DNA of 64,000 bases, taken from Pseudoneurospora amorphoporcata (Eukaryota; Ascomycota; Sordariomycetes; Sordariales; Sordariaceae). Positions 36,701 through 48,390 of the stretch are shown piece by piece. The notes below the pieces were generated by a model. It made no database searches and was not told the origin of the DNA. It saw only the letters and a program-made list of their open reading frames with translations. The position numbers and the translations under genes are program-made. Position 1 is the first letter of the stretch. Every line of letters begins with the position of its first letter. The DNA lies in NCBI GenBank assembly GCA_033297205.1, contig MU859078.1, positions 208,103 to 272,102 on the forward strand, in the 5' to 3' direction.

Positions 36701-37872
36701 GTTGCCGACCTGGAAGGTGGCCAAGGGGTCCTTTTGGCTAGAGAACTCCTGGAACTTCTTGAATGACTCCTCGAAAGAAGGAGAAAGCTTCTTGAGAAGG
36801 GTGAAGAGAGAGTGGGAGGCGCAATCCTTAGGGGCCGGCTTGGGGAGAGGGTCGAACTTGGCGTTGCTGCACCTGTTGACGAAGAAGCCACCAGCATGGG
36901 CGGTAACGTGGTGCTGCTCACCCTCGTTGGTCTGGATGACGAGGTAGAGGAGGTGGCCCTTTTGCCTCCAGTAGGCAGGAGGGGGGTTCCAGGGGGATAG
37001 AGAGATGGACTTGATGGTCTTGGGGGCGGGGCCGGTCTCCTTGGGGAGCAGGATGGCGAGGTCAGCGGGAGCCTGGAAGTCGTACTCCTTGATCTCGGCC
37101 TCGGGGGCATCGGGGTTCTCGACCACAATATCGTCGTGAACGGAAACGCCGGCAAGAACGCCGTGGACGGTATCGGTGCGGTCTCCGGAAGCGCCGATCA
37201 GCTCGCGAATGCGGATGAGGTGAATGCGGGCCTCCTTCTCAGTGTAGGGATCCTCGACGACATGTAGCTGGGCGCCGTTCTCGAGACCCTCGACGTCGGA
37301 AACCTGGATGAAGTCGTTGATCTTCTTGCCGTTGAACTCGAGGTGAAAGCACGAGAACTCAATGGCGATGGGATGCTCGATTATCGACTGGCGGATCTCA
37401 TGAATCTGCTCCATAGGGGACACCTGTTGCGCCGTCTTAGAAAACTGGTTATTGGTGGTGATATGCGGTCATGGAACACATACAGGGATATCAAGTGTCT
37501 CGGTGGTGTGGGGGAGAACGATGGTCACGACGAAGGGCTGGTCCTCGAGGGCCTGCTCGGCGCCCTCCTCCGTCTGTTCCTGTTCTGTTGTGCCATTGAC
37601 ATCGGCCGGAGGCGTCTGGGTCTCGGGAACCTCGGGGACGGGGTTGCCTGATGGGAGAGAAGGCTTGTGTTAGCGACTATGTATGGACGGCGGCAACAGT
37701 GACAGTGATGGCGGCAGGTAGGTCTGGCAGGCAACATGTATGCAGCGGGTAGGTAGGTATGACAAGTCCGGGCTCGTCTCGTCTCGAGTTTGATATGTAC
37801 AACGGCCGAGTGTTTGGAACTTGATATCTTACCCTCGACAGCGGGAGTGGTTGCTTGGGATGCGTCCGCCAT
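33791..37872 (-). CDS. Clustered mitochondria protein CLU1/TIF31 (1278 aa)
   Basis: CLU proteins bind mRNAs for mitochondrial proteins and control mitochondrial distribution; in yeast, Tif31 also co-purifies with eIF3. The exons are 37833-37872, 37484-37647 and 33791-37423, with GTAAGA/ATCAG and GTATGT/AACAG junctions in correct phase. The order is a ubiquitin-like N-terminal region (PFVVTIVLPHTPETLDIPV onward), then the CLU core (WNEEFQSAKELP, ERLLAKLFADYTDAAARGAVLVARGEV). A Glu/Lys-rich insert follows at about 620-680, then the TIF31 central region. A Lys run precedes a C-terminal TPR array at about 980-1190 (LSQLYYQLGQKDAAVELSRKAA, LLYARHALDLWKVIYGPDHPD). The end is basic (KKPKGPSNPKKRGGKA), fit for RNA binding. 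Length matches fungal CLU proteins. The codons are strongly biased, so the reverse strand also reads open for long stretches. Confidence 0.96.
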
Positions 37873-38978
37873 GATTGTGTCAATACCTTGTGGACTAGCG
37901 CAACAAGGTGTAGTTGGAAAACAAAAAAGACGACAGGCTGAGGTATATGAAATGAGGTTGAAAGGAGGGGATGGGGACGGAGACTCGGTCGAGATAACGG
38001 TCTGGTCCTAGGCCTGGTCCTGGTCTCGGGATTCAAGGCACACAAAAAAAGAGTGGTTTAAAAGTGGAATTCTACAAGTTCCTTGAACCGGGCAAGGCGA
38101 CAGAAAAAAACGAAATCAGCGAGTTCAATTGGGAGGGGTTTGGACAAGTTCAAGCGGCGAAAGTCATAGAGAGGATGTCTCAAGGGGTAAAATATATTTC
38201 ACGGTATCGTTAGGTATGCAGGACGTGTAAATGACTCTTTCCCTCACCTTTGGCCTTCACCAAAATCTGGGGGCGTTCGGATCAGACATCTTTTTTTTTT
38301 TTTTTTTTTTTTTTTTTTCTCGGCTCGGCCTATGATGCAGATTACTGCCGGGTCTAGCGGCCGGCAACAGCCCGTTACCAGGGCATGACTCGAGGCGGGC
38401 AAAGGCAGGGGTAGACAGGCGGGTACCGCGGGTGGTACCTCTGGGTGTGACGGGAGAGGGTCCATGCTCCCCCCTCTCCATTCCCCCGCCTTCAGCACTT
38501 CCCCTCCGATCGAAGGAGGGACGGGAGACACGGAGCACTCGCGCCTTCCCCGTACGCGAACCACCACTCACAGGGCAAAGAGAGCAGGAGGACCTGGAAG
38601 TCAGAAGTCACTCGCGAGTCCCGAAGCAGAGGGCGAAAGGTGGCTCGAGCTTCCACAAAGGGCGATTCCTGTTTCCACATGGCTCCGCCCCGCCAAAAAC
38701 ACTAGTCCAAAGATGGTACTCAAGTAAACATCAATATCATTCCAGAACCGCGACCAAAAAGCCATCTCGAACACAGCATTCCAACAAACAGCAATCCACC
38801 GACCAAACATGTATCAGTATTGAACAAAGGACTCGACGCTATTTTTGGCGTATGGCACCCTACAACAATATCTGTCCTTGATCGCTTCAGCTTAATTGCC
38901 CACTTTTTGGTCGATTCGATATTTGTCACCGGCATCAAAAGCACCACTTCAGCAATTGCTTAATATCATTCTCGCTTC
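37873..38978. other. Divergent promoter region with a 28-nt T tract
   Basis: This lies between CLU1 (-) and the 944-residue protein (+). It holds a pure T tract at 38291-38318 and no convincing exon. Confidence 0.5.
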
Positions 38979-41813
38979 ATGGACTATTCTTCGCCAACCC
39001 CCAAGAGGCAACAGCAAAAACAGACGGGAGTGGCACATGAACATGCCCAGCTCTGGACAGCGACGAGATGTCATCGCCTCCTTCGCCCTCTGCTCGCCCA
39101 CATCGGCGCTTTGAAGAAGGAGAAAGCGCGAAAGTCGGGGCTATCCGGGAGTACAGACGACGCAAATAGTCCTTCGAGCGAAAGTCCAAGTAAGCGACAA
39201 GGTCGAGGTGGTTCAAAACAGACAATATATTCCAGCAAGACATCATCACGAGCCCACTTGACGATGCCGGAAAAACCGCGACGACAACGGGCTGGCAGAA
39301 GGCCTGTTCAAGAAAATGCAGTACCTTCTCCCAACCTTGGACATACAACCAACAGCTATTTGGCATCTTCTCCGGCTCAACCCTTTCTATTTGGTCAGAC
39401 AAGAAGCTTCTCAAACACTGACCATGAGGGAACCGCAAGGTGTGGCCATAGGAGGTGTAAGGGAGTTCAGTGCAGATTGGAGGCGTGTCTAGCGCAGCTT
39501 CGGCCAAGCACGGATCGAGCGACGTATTCGATATACGAATCCGTTTATCGCGCGCTGGATGCCTTGCTCAGAGCTACCTCTCCTCCAAAGTCTTCAGCCA
39601 GCACTTGGCCCAAATCGTTCCTTGCCATGTGCTTGCGGAGAATTCCAGATTACATTAACGAGCTCGAATACTGGGAGAAAAGGGATGCCGAGGCAAACAA
39701 GACCAAGTCCGTTATCCAAGAGTCCAAAACATCTTTCGACATTTACTCGGAGCTTGAGTCGCTAGGTTCGCTCGGAGGCTGGAAACATCTTCGCATAGTT
39801 GTCCGAGCCCATGGCGTCAAGATCATCCAGGGCGCCATCAGGGACGGTGTGCTCGATGATCGCATGGCCATTGTACTCATCAGTCTTTGCTACCAATACC
39901 TGCCCTTCGTCGAATGTCTGGATCTCACCAATGTCTTTGTTTCGCGCCAGTACCCACCTCCAGATCGCTACGTACGTGACGGGCTCACAATAAGAGCACC
40001 AGCGCTGCTACCGCTCGCGGCGATTGGATACGGCCATGCGAGGACTAAGCGCTTCATGCTTGGAAAACTGGCCGACCTTTTTACCGATGGCTCTTTGCCA
40101 GCGGAGTGGATGCTTGCTGGTGCTTTCAAGACCGCACGCGTTGATGCCATGGGGAAATTGTTCTATGGGACTGGGCAAGACTGCGTTGATTTCCTTATTA
40201 CCATGATCAACGTTCTTTCTCCTCTCATGACAGAACGGAGACAGACTGGTTCTTGTTCTGATCTCGCGCCGCAAACAGTGGCAACCGGAAACCTAACTGG
40301 AGACATGGCAACGCTGGTATCTCTAGTGCTATTTCACTTAGATGATCCTGAAAAGGGCGGGCACGCTACTACGCCATCACAACTCGCGGTATTCGCCCAC
40401 CGCGTGCGGTATATATTTCGCACATACTTACTTCATGCTAGAAAGACGAGCCTCCCATCCCCCGCTGTTTATCTCATCAGCCTCTGCGATTTCCTCGCAT
40501 TTGGGACCGAGTCCTCGGCCTCCACCATTGCTTCAGCAGCCTGGAAAGGCGCAAAAACTGGCCAACGCATTGATCGTCTGGACCAGCAGTACTCGATGAC
40601 ACTGAGTGTTTTGGGCAAGATAGTGACTAACTACAGCCGGGAAAATGGGTCGACCAGCGCTCATACCTACATCCCTCAGATTTGTGACAAGATGAGAGCA
40701 TTGCAGGTTCCCGACAAACTCCCCTATCACCCCTTTGAAAACGTTGAACTAGATGTCGCCTTCCACGTGGCGTTTGAGACCAATGACCTCCAAGACCTCG
40801 CCTACGCCGAAAAGCTATGGGCCATGAAGAAGTCCGTTGCCTGCCCCCACGCCATAATGAAGCCGAAGCCCTACTACGAAGAGCGCATACGCGCCAGGGA
40901 GGAGTCGGAGGGTACTTCATATGCCGGGTTCAAATGGGACGATGCTCTGAGCGAGTGGGTCACGGTAGACTTCCCTGAGCCGCCCGTGGGAGGAGGCGGA
41001 GGTCGAACGACGAGACGGTCGACAGGGTGTTTACCTATGACGGAGGCAATTCGACAGTATGCTTCTACTGGTGCTACGACAGCTACTGTTGCTTTCACAT
41101 CTGCGTCTACCTCAGCGCCCAACCACCAACAGACGCGAGGCAGCACGCGCCTGTTACGATCCAGCTCAGCTTCTACCGCAACACCTGCCACAGTCGATGG
41201 CACATTCGATATCACTGACGATACCACCGACGACAGCGATGACGACGTGGAAGAAGATGACGATGACGGCACCTCTGAAACCGACACCAGCACATCTCAA
41301 ACCGACGCCGAACTCGACTCAGACTCTGACTGGGGTTCAGACTTTGAAACATCAAACGTCGTAGGCCTAAAGGAAACCTACCACCAGCGAATACCACCGT
41401 CACCTTCTCCTCGAAGAACGCAACCCCGACTCCAAACACAAACGCAACTGCAACCGCAACCGCGGCGGCCAAGCGGCAACAAGCGAAAGCTGAGACCTCT
41501 CGATACTGAAGACGAGGATGAGGACGAAGAAGAAGAGGAGGACTCCGACGAGGATGGCAACGACTATAGCCTCGCGCATCGTCCTGTGGCTAAAAGGCCG
41601 CGGACGAGAGCTTCATTGGCTGCTGCAACTCCTACAGCTACTTCTAGTGCCTGTACTAGTGCTAGTGCCAGCGGTACTGCCAGCGGCAGCGGCAGCGGCG
41701 GTAGTCATATGAGTATTTCCCGGCGACGATCACTCAGGAGATCTAACGGTGGCAGCGGCAGTGGCAAGGCGATTCACGGGGGTGAAGAGACGAGTGAAGA
41801 TGAACTTGGCTAA
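38979..41813 (+). CDS. Large protein of unknown function, probably nuclear (944 aa)
   Basis: I do not recognise the family. One exon of 944 codons starts at an ATG. The first 140 residues are basic and disordered. A Cys/His-containing segment follows near 152-168 (CGHRRCKGVQCRLEAC), which could bind metal. Residues about 175-660 look globular and helical, rich in Leu and aromatic residues (SIYESVYRALDALL, GVKIIQGAIRDGVLDDRMAIVLISLCYQYLPF), resembling an alpha-solenoid or scaffold. The last 250 residues are disordered. They include Asp/Glu-rich runs near 750-775 and 843-858, several basic patches (KRKLR, KRPRTR, RRRSLRR) that look like nuclear signals, and Ser/Gly repeats. Acidic plus basic tails suggest a chromatin or nuclear role, which is inference. 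It is head to head with CLU1. Confidence 0.85.
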   Translation: MDYSSPTPKRQQQKQTGVAHEHAQLWTATRCHRLLRPLLAHIGALKKEKARKSGLSGSTDDANSPSSESPSKRQGRGGSKQTIYSSKTSSRAHLTMPEKPRRQRAGRRPVQENAVPSPNLGHTTNSYLASSPAQPFLFGQTRSFSNTDHEGTARCGHRRCKGVQCRLEACLAQLRPSTDRATYSIYESVYRALDALLRATSPPKSSASTWPKSFLAMCLRRIPDYINELEYWEKRDAEANKTKSVIQESKTSFDIYSELESLGSLGGWKHLRIVVRAHGVKIIQGAIRDGVLDDRMAIVLISLCYQYLPFVECLDLTNVFVSRQYPPPDRYVRDGLTIRAPALLPLAAIGYGHARTKRFMLGKLADLFTDGSLPAEWMLAGAFKTARVDAMGKLFYGTGQDCVDFLITMINVLSPLMTERRQTGSCSDLAPQTVATGNLTGDMATLVSLVLFHLDDPEKGGHATTPSQLAVFAHRVRYIFRTYLLHARKTSLPSPAVYLISLCDFLAFGTESSASTIASAAWKGAKTGQRIDRLDQQYSMTLSVLGKIVTNYSRENGSTSAHTYIPQICDKMRALQVPDKLPYHPFENVELDVAFHVAFETNDLQDLAYAEKLWAMKKSVACPHAIMKPKPYYEERIRAREESEGTSYAGFKWDDALSEWVTVDFPEPPVGGGGGRTTRRSTGCLPMTEAIRQYASTGATTATVAFTSASTSAPNHQQTRGSTRLLRSSSASTATPATVDGTFDITDDTTDDSDDDVEEDDDDGTSETDTSTSQTDAELDSDSDWGSDFETSNVVGLKETYHQRIPPSPSPRRTQPRLQTQTQLQPQPRRPSGNKRKLRPLDTEDEDEDEEEEEDSDEDGNDYSLAHRPVAKRPRTRASLAAATPTATSSACTSASASGTASGSGSGGSHMSISRRRSLRRSNGGSGSGKAIHGGEETSEDELG

Positions 41814-44800
41814 GAAGGAAAGGGGAAGCAGACAAAAGGGACAGGATATGCGTGGATTAATTCTCCGTTTTTTGCTTTAATGTTGGGCTACCTACTTACA
41901 CATGAAGGCTGCTTTGGGCGTGGTAACACGCCATCAAGGATGTTTGAATTGTTGGATTATGATCTCCCCTATGTTCATAGGGGAGAGGAAATACCCGATT
42001 GCTTTTGCTTATCACTGGTTGTTGGAATAACGGCCTAAAGCACAGATGACATAACCGACTGGCTGTTGGGCCATTGTATAGATGATATCTCTAGATAGGT
42101 AATGTTGGACTAAATAATTGCACCTGACTATACATACCACAGAGTACGGAATAATAGCACAAAATCACACCTTCAGCAATCTTGCTCATGGCCATTGCCC
42201 ATCGTCGACTGCCCCTGCTTGACATTTTCCACTTTGTACAAGCCTCCTCCTTTGCCATCCTTCCTATCTCCTGCGACCTGCACCAACCCCTCCCGTCGAA
42301 ACAAGATGAACTTGTACATATGAAACATGCCCCAACCCAACTGCGCTTCGCCTTACCTTGCCTTTCCCCTGGCTTAGGCTCGTTTCCCTACATTGCTCAG
42401 ACTTCGCCGCGCGTATACTTGCCTGAATTCCCGTCTCTCGCCTCGATTTCTGGCTTCGATTGCTGGGAGCTTGGGAGTTTGGGCTGGTTATCTGATGTGA
42501 CGTGTATGTGTGTTGTCCGGGTGTTTGGATTACCCGTTGTGCTCGGGCAAGCCCGTCGTCGGGTTGTTATCATCATCAATCTATTTAACCTTGTCTTGAG
42601 CTTTTCTACTTGGTACCTACGTACCCCTCGAGCTACCTACCTACCCTTGAGCTAGTACCAAGCTTTGGTTCTCAAAAAGCCCGAGGATACCTATGTATCC
42701 ATCTCTCCCCGCCACCCCGGTATAAAGAAGGATCGGGGCGGGGGATCTCAGTCATGCCCAAATTATCTCGTCTCAAAAACGGGTGCTCGGTGGGTAATCC
42801 TTTAGTCTACCAGTCGTCAGCCGAGAACCTGCTCCTTCTCCTCACAAAGACTTTTAAAAGACGATCCGTTGTGTCACGTGGTACATAAAAAGTTACCAGG
42901 AAGGCAAACCAAGGGGGAACAAGGAAACACTACAAGTACCTTTGCTGCGGGTCTGTGAGGGTCTAGACTCGAGTTAGAGATCTGAGTATGTACGAAATGT
43001 GTGTTTGATTTTGATCCCAGGAACAAGATCAGATTGCCGCTGGCTGCGAGATGGCACGATGGAGGAATGCATATTTCGACATACACTACGGTGCCTGAAG
43101 GATCTCTACTGAGCCTCCCTCAGCCAGCGATTTGGGATTCGGACTCTGGGTCGGGCGGTGCCTCACAAACAACTGTGATGGTGCAGGGGGTTTCATCAGG
43201 TGTGTGTGTGTGTTTGTGTGTGTGATGACGCCGAATGGCACGGTAGTTGTCGTTGAGGCTCTCTTGTGATGGCCCATTGTTTCCATTGTTTTGTGACCGG
43301 GAGAGAAAGTGGTGGTGGCCACTGACCCAGTTGAGATGGCGTAATGACGAGCGAGGACGAGCTACTGTAACGACCAACGTTCGAACAGGTTCCGTTTCGG
43401 CGAGCCGCGCAGGCTAAACAAGCTCGGTGAGCTCAGCAAGGCCAGATTAGAGGAGACGTATCTACCGCCAGGAGTTCGTCTCGAACTCAAACTCCCAACT
43501 TGGCGATGAAATTTCCATGATGTTGATCCAAGAGACCAGAACAAGGTTTAAAGTGGAAGCTGGAAAGAGAAAGTGTTTCACAAAACTCTACCACCTCAAA
43601 GCCAACCAGTCCTGAGCTTTGATTTTTCGGAGAGTGACTGACGGGAAGTGACTGTGACCTGGGGATAATGAGGCAGCTATTGGCTATCCGGGGGTCTGTT
43701 TCGATACACGCTTGGCCTCGTAACGGCGGGACTGGGGACTTTGGGGAGGGAGATTGCGTATACCTTCAACCTTGACAACCCCGCGTAGGTGGAATTGGAT
43801 GCTACAGTACTCGGCAGTTGAAGACCCTACACTAGAGACCACACGGCGATAGCCTCTTCTTCGAGGTCTTGGGTTGCAAAAGAGACCCACACAGATACCC
43901 TCTGCTCTCGTTTCTCGTTCCCCGGTAGACGAGCCCAGGGTACGGGTTTCTTGGTAGCATTGAGGGCCTTGGAGGTGTTATACACTACACCAAACGCGAT
44001 TGTTTGGGATGCGTTACAGGGTTTGCCGCACATGGCTTTGGGATGATATGCGTGTCAATGGGGGAGATCGTGATGAGTATGTACACATCTGGTGACAAAC
44101 GAGATGTTGGCACAGAGCCGAGCGGTGATTCCTGCGAGAAGTGATTGTGTGGGCGGTGGCTTCTATCAAACCGAATTCTCTGCAGCTTGTCGTCGGTGAG
44201 TGAAGGGAGTTGTTGTTCACTCGACAACCGGAGCAAAAGAGATGCCCCGAGACCAGCTTCCATGTGGAGATCTCGTTCCGTTGGCTGATGCTGTTCTGGT
44301 GCGCTTGTTCGGGTATCCAGGTGCAAGAAACCGGTCTCAAAAGAAGTGCTCTAGACTTTTATCGACTTTTGACGTGTCTCTCCAGCCTTTTCGCTCTGCA
44401 ACCCAGAATGCAGCAATTCACCCAAAAAGCCCCACTTTGGGCCAGCTGAGTTCCGAGAACAAATATCCAGCATTTATTGAGCATGTTGGTGATTTTTCTA
44501 GTAGTGGTTTCTTCGGTAAAAAGTGCGAAAATTTGGATGATTGTTAGAAATGAACATGTTACAGGTACTTCGGACCAGATTTTGCTGGGAGGTGCTATTC
44601 CCTTTTGGGCCGATTTCTTGGACTTGGATACCGCTCCCCAGTTCGGGAACATGGCAGCTTCTGGCCAGACATCCGGGAGGCTGATGGTTGAATTCTGGGA
44701 TGACTGGCGAAGGGGCGATTGCGTCCTGTTTCAGATGTGGCTCCGCCCAGTGTTTCTCTTTCTGTTGACCATCCAGACCGTAGTGTCCTGCGGAGTGTTT

Positions 44801-46526
44801 ATAACGCCGCTGTTTTCGGCGCTGTGACCCGGCGGTGGAGAGAGCATCACTCGCAGCACTGCAGCCGCCGCAAATGCAGGGACCCCCGATCCCAAATTGT
44901 TAGGCCAGGAGGAGGGCAGGACGGTGGTCACAGCTTTTGAATCCTGCCCGGCGTGGACTCCGCTGGGCCCCGGCAACGGTAGCGGCGGAGGAAGAACCAG
45001 GGGTAGTCAATTGGATACGACAGACGACATGGATTACTCGGCCTTGGCTGTCTTGTCGTTGAAAACTTTCAGACGAACCACTTGCGCGGCGCCTCACGGA
45101 GATGGACTGGTCGTGGGGAATATCCGAAGTGGTCAGAAACACACGACACGGAGATCCCATGTGAGTTGCGACGGTTTACGGTAGTGATGCTGCTGGAATT
45201 CTGTTAATCCACAACCACTCGCTGGATCGCAGTGACGGCGCTTTGTGACGGATGTGCATGCCACACGACATCTGATGTCTCTCTCCCCTTGATTACCGCG
45301 ACCACGGGCTGGAATGTCGTCACCAGGAGGAAATGGAAACGCAATTGCAACTTAATGAGACGGATCTGACCAACACCCCTATTTACTATAATCATCGTTT
45401 GGAAGCTAGACACACATCCCGATGTGCATGAGAGGCGTCTGGCAAGTCCCGTTGTACTCCCTCATTAACCCCGTGTGTTGGTGCAGCGCATTATCCAGGG
45501 GCAACCACATAACCACACACAACACACGACAACCACAACATGCAGGAGTGAAAACACGAACAGAGACCACAAGACGCCTTCTTCTCTGTGGTGGAGGACC
45601 GGTACACAAACCACACAGGCGCATGAATAAAAGGTACGCGCGGTCAGGGATTGGACGAGGGCATGGCCCCCCCCCGCCCTCGGGTCTCACCCTCCACCAA
45701 GTCCACCTTCCCAAGTTCCATTTTGGACGATCGCGCCGGCGATAAACCCACCACACCAAACCCACTCGTGGACTCTACCACGCCTCGAGCAAGGCCGAGC
45801 ACGCCTGCCAGTCACACCCTCCTTCTCGAACCCGTTGACCCATTCGTGCCATCCATTCTCTCATTTTTTATGCCCAGGAATCCCCCTTCTTCAAATTGTC
45901 ATCTTCCATCATTCAATTTTCTTCCTCCACCCTTCCCCAACTCCTGAGTTCCATCACCTTTTTTTTTCATCCACAAAAGGCCCCATCCCTCGTGCCAGTC
46001 GCAACTTTGCTGTCACCTGTCAATCTTGGCCTTTTTTTCTTCGCCCTCCTTCTTTCGACATTCACCATTCGTTCCCTTGTCAGTGTTAATCGTTGACCGA
46101 ACACGACCTACATTCATTACGCGCCTTCGAAAGGATCCCTTCTTTCCACATCTTACCCCGGAGGCTCAACCGTCAACCCGAATTCGGCAATCATAGAAAC
46201 ACTCACCACACTCAACAAACCCGGTCACCCAATCTTCAACTCATCAGTCCCACGCTGGCGGCCCAGGGACAGGACGTCACTACCTATCACTAGACATTCA
46301 CTCGACACGCCCTTACGACACCCAGATACCCGCGCTGGACTCGGGCAACCTGCAACCTTGGGGTTGTATGACAACCATTCATTCAAGGGCCATATCGACA
46401 ATCTAGACTCGGCCTATACTTTAGGACTGTTATACACCAAAACGACGCTCTCAGGTGTCTACCACTTGTATCACAACATCATCAACTACTTACCGGAAAG
46501 GGAAAAAAAGCCAAGGATAAACCAAA
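41814..46526. other. Intergenic stretch, 4.7 kb
   Basis: This lies between the 944-residue protein and the ferric reductase. It contains a GT microsatellite at about 43200-43225 and pyrimidine-rich leader sequence from about 45700. A 12-codon ATG-initiated uORF (46368-46406) lies upstream of the reductase start. Open frames at 42182-42655 and 44477-44827 are not convincing as genes. Confidence 0.45.
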
Positions 46527-48390
46527 ATGTCAGCTCAACCACAAGGAAACGCTACGGCGGGGGCGCAGGGGGCGCAGGCAGGAGGTGCTGCGAAGGGTCA
46601 AGCTGCTGGAGGTGGAGGTGGAGCTGCTGAAGGACCGGATGAAGCCGCCATTATCAACGACATGCTCTCCGGATATCTACTTCTTGTACTGGGATGTATC
46701 TCCGCTGCTCTGATCATCTGGAGACTCAGCACGGGCCTCAGCAAATACGTACGACACGTCTCGTGCCTCAACAACGATACACAGAAATACTTTGCCAGGG
46801 CAGGCGCCAAGTGGTCGTGGTTCAAGAAGAATATCCAGTATTCGCCAATTCTCAGCAAGAGGCACAACCGCGAGTTCCAACTCAGCTCGGCTATCAACGT
46901 TGGAACTCTCCCGACCCGCCTCCAACTCGTCTTCCTCCTCGGCTACTTCTCCACCAATGTCGCTTTCTGTGTTATGGGAATTGACTTCTCGCAGCCAGTG
47001 GGCGCGTCCGCCACTGTGTTCATCAACCGTACTGGAACCCTCGCTGTCGCCAACATGATCCCATTGTTCCTCATGGCCGGCCGGAATAACCCCCTCATCA
47101 ACTGGTTGGGTATCTCGTTCGATACGTTCAACCTCCTTCACCGTTGGTTGGGGCGTATTGTGGCCTTGGAGGCTCTTGCTCACACCCTGGGCTACCTTTA
47201 CCGGTCAGCCGCTTCCCAGAGCTGGGCTGTGGCTTTCGAGGGTATCTTCAAGAGCGAATTTCTCATCTACGGTTTCGTGGTATGTAAACGGTACTCTATG
47301 GCTGAAGTACAGTAGCTAACCTCCTTCCTAGGCAACCACTGCTTTTATCCTCATCGCCATTCAAGCGACCAGCATTTTCAGGCACGCCTTCTACGAGATC
47401 TTCAAGATCTTGCACATCGCCTTGGCCATTGCCTCCGTCGTCGGCCTGTACTACCACCTCGGACCCCAGGGGTTCCCGCAGATCAAGTACCTCTACCCCG
47501 TCATGGTCTTGTGGGCCTTTGACCGTGCTGCTCGCTTCCTCCGGGTGGCGTACTACAACTTTGGATCTGGCGGCGGCAAGGCTCTGGTTGAGGCTCTCCC
47601 TGGCGGTGCTACGCGAGTCACCGTGACCATGGCGCGCCCCTGGTTCTTCAAGCCCGGCCAACACGCTTATCTCTACTTGCCATCCGTCAGCCTCTGGCAA
47701 TCTCACCCGTTCTCCGTCGCATGGAGCGAAGAGGCGGAGTCGCTCGGCGAAAAGCTTCCCATGGCCCGCACCGACGTGCTTGCCATGAAGAAGACGACCG
47801 TTTCTTTCATCATCCGTGGCCGCACGGGCATGACTGGCAACTTGTATGAAAAGGCTGCTTCATGCATCGACGGCAGGATGGTGACGAGGTGCCTCGTTGA
47901 AGGTCCCTACGGAGGCATGCACCAGATGCACTCGTACGGCACCGTCATGCTCTTTGCTGGCGGTGTTGGTATCACACAGGCGGTGCCCCACGTCCGTGAC
48001 TTGGTCATTGCCTACAGCAACGGCATGGCTGCTACGCGCAAGATTATCTTGGTCTGGACTATCCAGAGCCCTGAGCATCTGGAGTGGATCCGCCCCTGGA
48101 TGACGGAGGTCCTTGGTATGGAGAAGCGCCGTGAAGTGCTCCGTATCATGCTCTTCGTCAGCAGGCCGCGCTCGACAAAGGAGATTCACAGCCCAAGCTC
48201 AACAGTGCAGATGTTCCCGGGCAGACCGAACATCGACACGCTACTAGCAAGGGAGATGGAGGACCAGGTGGGCCACATGGGCGTCTCGGTGTGTGGCCCT
48301 GGTGCGCTCAGTGACGAGGTCCGTCGCGCTGTGAGGAACAAGCAATACAGCGGTGCGATTGACTTCGTCGAGGAGGCATTTTCTTGGTAG
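46527..48390 (+). CDS. Ferric reductase/NOX-family transmembrane oxidoreductase (603 aa)
   Basis: This protein should move electrons from NADPH through FAD and haem across a membrane, typically to reduce Fe(III) or Cu(II) before uptake. Exon 1 is 46527-47279 and exon 2 is 47332-48390; the 52-nt intron has GTATGT, CTAAC and CCTAG signals at phase 0. After an Ala/Gly/Gln-rich N terminus and a first helix (LLLVLGCISAALIIW), further membrane helices follow. They carry spaced haem-type histidines in HRWLGRIVALEALAH and in RHAFYEIFKILHIALA. The C-terminal half has the FAD-binding HPFSVAW, the nucleotide-binding GGVGITQAVPHV and a terminal CGPGALSDEVR. It lacks EF-hands, so FRE-type rather than calcium-regulated NOX is likely. 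The membrane (plasma or vacuolar) cannot be told from the sequence. Confidence 0.93.

Noticed and set aside
37390..37423. GTG at 37423 as the CLU1 start
   Set aside because: It is an internal codon right after an acceptor; two upstream exons in phase supply the ATG at 37872.
42182..42655. 157-codon plus frame downstream of the 944-residue gene
   Set aside because: Starts in pyrimidine-rich non-coding-like sequence and shows no family pattern.
44477..44827. 116-codon plus frame with hydrophobic ends
   Set aside because: Suggestive of a small membrane protein, but overlapped by an opposing frame and without other support.
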